Assembly: GCA_964561475.1 (NCBI GenBank)
Contig: CAZLPU010000019.1
Coordinates: 1-64,000 of the forward strand
Direction: 5' to 3'
From: CAYUYV01 sp964561475
GTDB lineage: Bacteria > Pseudomonadota > Alphaproteobacteria > JAJFIK01
DNA length: 64,000 nucleotides
The notes beneath the pieces are model-generated. The model worked only from the letters and a program-made list of their open reading frames with translations, searched no databases and was not told the origin of the DNA. The position numbers were made by a program, and so were the translations under genes. The first letter of the stretch is position 1, and each line of letters begins with the position of its first letter. Below, piece after piece: positions 61,501 to 64,000 of the stretch.

Positions 61501-62138
61501 TGATGGACCTGTCCATGCCGGAAATGGATGGGCTGACCGCCACACGCCGGATCAGGACCTGTGCATGCTCCCAGAACAGCATTCCGATCATTGCCATGAC
61601 CGCCAACGCCTCCATGGAGGATCAGGCCCGCTGTTTTGAGGCGGGTATGAATGATTTCGTGGTCAAACCAGTCAGGCGCGGTCCGTTCTTGAGAACCGTG
61701 TCACACTGGCTGGCCAATGAACCCGAGACCGAACAGACCACCGCCACCGACAGCGTGATTGAAGGCAAACCCGTGCTCGATGAAGATCACTTGCGGGAGT
61801 CCTGGTCAAACCTGGGCGATGATATCTGCACAGAGATTATCGGTCTTTTCCTTGAAGAGGTGGATTGTCGTCTCGACACCATCAGGCACAATGCCGCCCA
61901 GGACCGGATCGACCTCCCCGCCATGGCCAAGGAAGCCCATGCGCTGAAAAGCGCCGCGGGCAATGTGGGCGCGCGCCAGCTTCAGTTTCTCGCGGAATTC
62001 ATTGAACGTCACGCCACCCAGGGCGGTTTTGAACCAAGGGAATCGGTCAAGGATCTGGAAATCGTCGCCCTCCGGACAAAGGAAGCATTGGGCCGCGACC
62101 GGGCGGCCATGCCATCAAAGGCTGTAACTGGTGAATGA
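58503..62138 (+). CDS. hybrid histidine kinase, GAF-PAS-HisKA-HATPase-REC-Hpt
   Basis: 1,211 residues from GTG at 58503 (GGGAG 10 bases upstream); the ATG at 58458 is the alternative. Domains in order: GAF (about 15-165, LVTEDRQWFKSRIG, FCSHTIL), a weakly PAS-like stretch, three PAS/PAC units ending in YRTDITERIEK-like, YLRDISERI and TVQDVTAI motifs, HisKA with His710 in ATMSHEIRTPLNG, ATPase (NLLSNAIKFTNQG, DTGIGIP, GTGLGLAIS), receiver with Asp1002 in VLMDLSMPEMDG, and a C-terminal Hpt with His1146 in AHALKSAAGNVGA. All phosphorelay residues are present. No membrane helix. It overlaps the sigma54 regulator gene by 8 bases. Confidence 0.93.
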   Translation: MPEKDAFSGGGGEGARLAALHSYNICDTGPEEVFDRITRTAAMVFDAPMCALSLVTEDRQWFKSRIGIDASETPRDLAFCSHTILSDDVLVVTDAKTDTRFKDNALVQGPPYIRFYAGAPITTPDGYRLGALCVLDRRARAPLSPQQRQALSDLAGMVGDALETRRNNTGLRRARDLIRDVVDLIPDEVLVFDAKGDFLTANVRGSAWLDQTLNKSASPLTYSRIVATLAENWTLTEETISKCDTDFQSALERIFTETTGQVDLRSAQGVYLRTTMCRTAGGERVMVLRDLSETARRLRETLWSKTVIDEVERLARIGYFVFEAETLETSFLSPGLKALAPTLPSHDHVQGLDELLERVHPDDREHVQQAVADTLNGRTNLNLELRTLTADGKIEYLWLSDARIIDPETNREHRIGIVQDITERIEKESALRRSVAMRDAVRESALDCIITINDSGDIVDFNNAASRVFGYPIPYAIGRRLSDLIIPPGLRALHDRGLSHYMATGEHKVLGKRIEITGMRADGSEIPVELAITPFEVDGTQFFTAYLRDISERIKSEALLRKSEDSLAQAQEIAQLGSWEWDIIEDKFEWSRQVSKILGLPEDQSLTFSDYIGSIHHDDRHKVESLIETHIRRGRNYEIEHRILQPDGDVRTIFGKGIPKFDETGALIRVFGTVQDVTAIRDSEIELKEAKEAAEAASRAKSGFLATMSHEIRTPLNGIIGGLNLLRDTELSVEQRGHTELALQSGESLLTLINDLLDFSKIEAGHLELEFMPFELRDLVYRSVEILGPLAQAKGLPIFSDISNVLPFGIRSDPSRIRQVLINLLSNAIKFTNQGRVVVRLSSRTSEEEEDGQVWLRFEVEDTGIGIPADHQNLLFSEFQQLDTSYTRRFGGTGLGLAISQRLVHALGGSIGVNSTEGRGSCFWFEIPAEVTKIVEPTGTDADGVEPDALDGRILLVEDSQTNAYVAQTLLRRKGAIVDHVSNGLEALRAVGERSYDIVLMDLSMPEMDGLTATRRIRTCACSQNSIPIIAMTANASMEDQARCFEAGMNDFVVKPVRRGPFLRTVSHWLANEPETEQTTATDSVIEGKPVLDEDHLRESWSNLGDDICTEIIGLFLEEVDCRLDTIRHNAAQDRIDLPAMAKEAHALKSAAGNVGARQLQFLAEFIERHATQGGFEPRESVKDLEIVALRTKEALGRDRAAMPSKAVTGE

Positions 62139-63576
62139 TCGCAAACACATATTGCTGGTCGAAGACAGCCCTTCACTTGCGCGCACCTATGAAGCCGACA
62201 TGCTTCAGGCCGGGCACAGAGTGAAAGTGTGCCGGGACGGAGGCGCTGCCCGCAACACGGATCCTTCCGCCTTCGACCTGATCCTGCTGGATCTCGGCCT
62301 TCCTGATGCGGACGGGATGGACCTTCTGGGCAACTGGCGGGAAGCGGGCCACACCACGCCGGTCATTGTGATTACCGCGGACGGGTCCATCGGCAAGGCC
62401 GTGGATGCCATGCGACTGGGCGCCAAGGATTTTCTGGTCAAACCCTTCAACAGCACACGCCTGCTCACGACACTGAAGAACAGCTTTGAGCAGGAACGCC
62501 TCGCCACCCGTGTGGCGGTCTATGAAGAAAAGGTTATCCGCTTCCAAGCCCACGGCATGATCGGCAGTTCCATGATCATGCAATCCATCTATAACACCCT
62601 TCAGCATGCCGCCCAAAGCAGTGCGACCGTGTTCGTCACGGGAGAAACGGGTACAGGCAAGGAACTTGCGGCACGCTCCGTCCACGAATTAGGGCCGAGG
62701 GCGAGCAGGCGGCTCCTGGCCCTGAATTGTGCCGCCTTTCCCAAGGACCTGATCGAAAGTGAACTCTTCGGCCATGTGAAAGGAGCCTTCACCGGCGCGA
62801 ACACCGACCGGGAAGGGGCCGTCAGCCTTGCGGACAAAGGGACCCTGTTTCTCGACGAAATCTGTGAAATGGATCTCAGCCTCCAGGCAAAGCTGTTACG
62901 CTTTCTTCAACTGGGTACCTTCACCCGGGTTGGCGAGACCAAGGAGCGGCAGGTGGATGTCCGGATTGTTGCCGCCACCAATCGGGATCCCATCGGAGAA
63001 GTCCGTGCAGGCCGCTTCCGGGAGGACCTGTACTACCGGCTCCACGTCATTCCTGTTCACCTGCCGCCCCTGCGCGACCGGGAAAGCGACGTGGTCGAGA
63101 TCGCCCGGACCTTTCTCAAGGCCATGGCCGAAGAAGAGAACAAGCAGTTTGCGGATTTCACGGATGAAGCCATCGACTTCATGCTGTCCTATCCCTGGCC
63201 AGGTAATATTCGTGAGCTGAATAATGTCCTGCGGAATATCATTGTCTTGAACGATGGTCCGGCGGTGACCGATACCATGCTGAAAACGGTTCTCGATCCC
63301 AACCGTCCGCCTACGGTCTTAGGAGGTCCCATCAGGCAGGAAACGGCACACCCTGTTCCTGCCCCACCCCAGGGGACATGGAACGGACTGGCCTTGTCCA
63401 TTCGCAGTCCTGGAGACATCCGTCCCCTCTGGCAACTTGAACGGCGCATCATCGAAGATGCCATCGCCGCCTGTTCCGGCAACATCCAGAAAGCAAGCCG
63501 GCTCCTTGCCATCAGCCCCTCGACCATCTACCGCAAACGGGACGGATGGGCCGCCAAGGAACGGGAAGCCTCCTGA
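62131..63576 (+). CDS. sigma54-dependent response regulator (NtrC/AlgB type)
   Basis: 481 residues: receiver (about 5-120) with Asp54 in ILLDLGLPDADG; AAA+ domain (about 143-375) with Walker A GETGTGKE (171-178), the sigma54-contacting GAFTGA (218-223) and Walker B GTLFLDEI (237-244); C-terminal Fis-type helix-turn-helix (about 435-475, IEDAIAACSGNIQKASRLLA). It activates promoters used by sigma54. GTG start at 62131, overlapping the hybrid kinase whose Hpt domain probably phosphorylates it. The -24/-12 element before algD makes polymer synthesis a candidate target, reminiscent of AlgB in Pseudomonas. Confidence 0.94.
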   Translation: MNDRKHILLVEDSPSLARTYEADMLQAGHRVKVCRDGGAARNTDPSAFDLILLDLGLPDADGMDLLGNWREAGHTTPVIVITADGSIGKAVDAMRLGAKDFLVKPFNSTRLLTTLKNSFEQERLATRVAVYEEKVIRFQAHGMIGSSMIMQSIYNTLQHAAQSSATVFVTGETGTGKELAARSVHELGPRASRRLLALNCAAFPKDLIESELFGHVKGAFTGANTDREGAVSLADKGTLFLDEICEMDLSLQAKLLRFLQLGTFTRVGETKERQVDVRIVAATNRDPIGEVRAGRFREDLYYRLHVIPVHLPPLRDRESDVVEIARTFLKAMAEEENKQFADFTDEAIDFMLSYPWPGNIRELNNVLRNIIVLNDGPAVTDTMLKTVLDPNRPPTVLGGPIRQETAHPVPAPPQGTWNGLALSIRSPGDIRPLWQLERRIIEDAIAACSGNIQKASRLLAISPSTIYRKRDGWAAKEREAS

Positions 63577-63860
63577 ACCGACCCCGCCCCCGACACGAGC
63601 CATGGATCCTTTGCGAAACACATCAAAGAAGCGAAATATGCGTGGATGGAGCTGAGCGGACCCTGCGACCCCAAGCGGCCGACCGGCCGCCGGGCGGTCA
63701 GCCCGCCCCGCCGGAGGCGCCACGCGCCGTGAGGCCAAAAATGGTGGAGTTGGTGGAAGAAACCGTGAACCACCCGAACCCGCAGGGTTCGCAAGCGCGA
63801 CCGCGCGTCGGCCGGTCAGCCGCCCCATCGGAGGCGCCGCGCGCCGCGATATCAAACGAA
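63577..63860. other. intergenic region with imperfect direct repeat beside tRNA-Lys
   Basis: Two copies of about 53-55 bases (63695-63747 and 63813-63867) share CGGTCAGC, GGAGGCGCC, CGCGCCG and end in TGGTGG. The right copy runs into the 3' end of the tRNA gene (ACCA end). No gene is seen; an open plus-strand frame runs through the tRNA and is spurious. Confidence 0.5.
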
Positions 63861-63936
63861 TGGTGGGCACGCTGGGACTCGAACCCAGGACCGCCAGATT
63901 AAAAGTCCGGTGCTCTACCAGCTGAGCTACGTGCCC
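63861..63936 (-). tRNA. tRNA-Lys (anticodon UUU), CCA encoded
   Basis: 76 bases on the minus strand fold as a cloverleaf: acceptor GGGCACG paired with CGTGCCC, D arm AGCTCAGCTGGTAGAGCA, anticodon loop CTTTTAA with UUU, T arm with GGTTCGAGTCC, and a genomic CCA after discriminator A. Confidence 0.97.
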
Positions 63937-63965
63937 GATCGGGGAAAATCGATCAAGAGAGGGGG

Positions 63966-63994
63966 TGTTTAGCCCAGGGTCCGGGCCATGTCCA
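63966..63994 (-). promoter_or_regulatory. putative promoter of tRNA-Lys
   Basis: On the minus strand TGGACA (63989-63994) and TAAACA (63966-63971) are 17 bases apart, about 30 bases upstream of the tRNA 5' end. Confidence 0.45.
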
Positions 63995-64000
63995 GTGCAA

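Noticed and set aside
63546..63902. 118-residue plus-strand frame ending in ARWDSNPGPPD
   Set aside because: It reads through the antisense of tRNA-Lys; this ending is a well-known artefact of translating tRNA genes.
1..64000. CRISPR array, insertion sequence or prophage
   Set aside because: No regularly spaced long repeats, transposase, integrase or phage structural gene were seen; the tandem repeats found are too short and directly adjacent.

Overview
The window reads as high-GC chromosomal DNA from a Gram-negative alphaproteobacterium. Supporting signs are LpxR-type and autotransporter outer-membrane proteins, a TonB receptor, PAS_5 and PilZ domains, class I PHA synthase, and an rplM-rpsI pair with argC nearby. 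I cannot place it to genus. No transposase, phage gene or CRISPR array is visible. Very short tandem repeats, often of 15 bp, recur in linkers and intergenic DNA.

Layout. 1-211: promoter and boxB/boxA leader of an rRNA operon that reads left, out of the window. 493-13728: housekeeping and envelope genes (patatin-like phospholipase, CBS protein, DUF4389 protein, rhomboid protease, DsbA-like isomerase, PAS_5 protein, LpxR-like deacylase, L,D-transpeptidase, extended PHA synthase), plus a broken cytochrome P450 remnant near 7.9-8.2 kb. 14078-22268: gamma-glutamyltransferase, an EF-hand protein, an FLGG-repeat protein, an OmpR-type two-component pair, ArsC, LysE and ArgC. 22529-25416: a hybrid histidine kinase sits between argC and rpsI-rplM. 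25955-32983: small membrane proteins, TonB receptor, PI-PLC lipoprotein, MFS transporter and a UDG-like protein.

33100-45255 is an unusual island. It encodes four exported caspase-like (C14) proteins with intact His/Cys dyads and four different architectures, interleaved with an autotransporter barrel, an OmpA-family protein and an exported amidohydrolase. Three of these genes and the amidohydrolase form one tight operon.

46038-63576 is an extracellular-matrix region. A minimal alginate-type polymer locus (alg44-alg8-SGNH protein-algK-algI on the minus strand, preceded by a Nudix gene) diverges from algD. It lacks recognisable algE, algG, algL, algF and algA in this window. Convergent with algI is an RTX/DUF4114 calcium-binding protein. 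Downstream of algD are a 1,211-residue hybrid kinase ending in an Hpt domain and a sigma54-type response regulator with GAFTGA. A good -24/-12 element lies just upstream of algD, so I infer that this pair controls polymer synthesis, with c-di-GMP acting through the PilZ domain of Alg44. The window ends with tRNA-Lys(UUU) on the minus strand.

Most starts were chosen from Shine-Dalgarno position and domain boundaries. Functions come from motif recognition by eye; no database search was possible.
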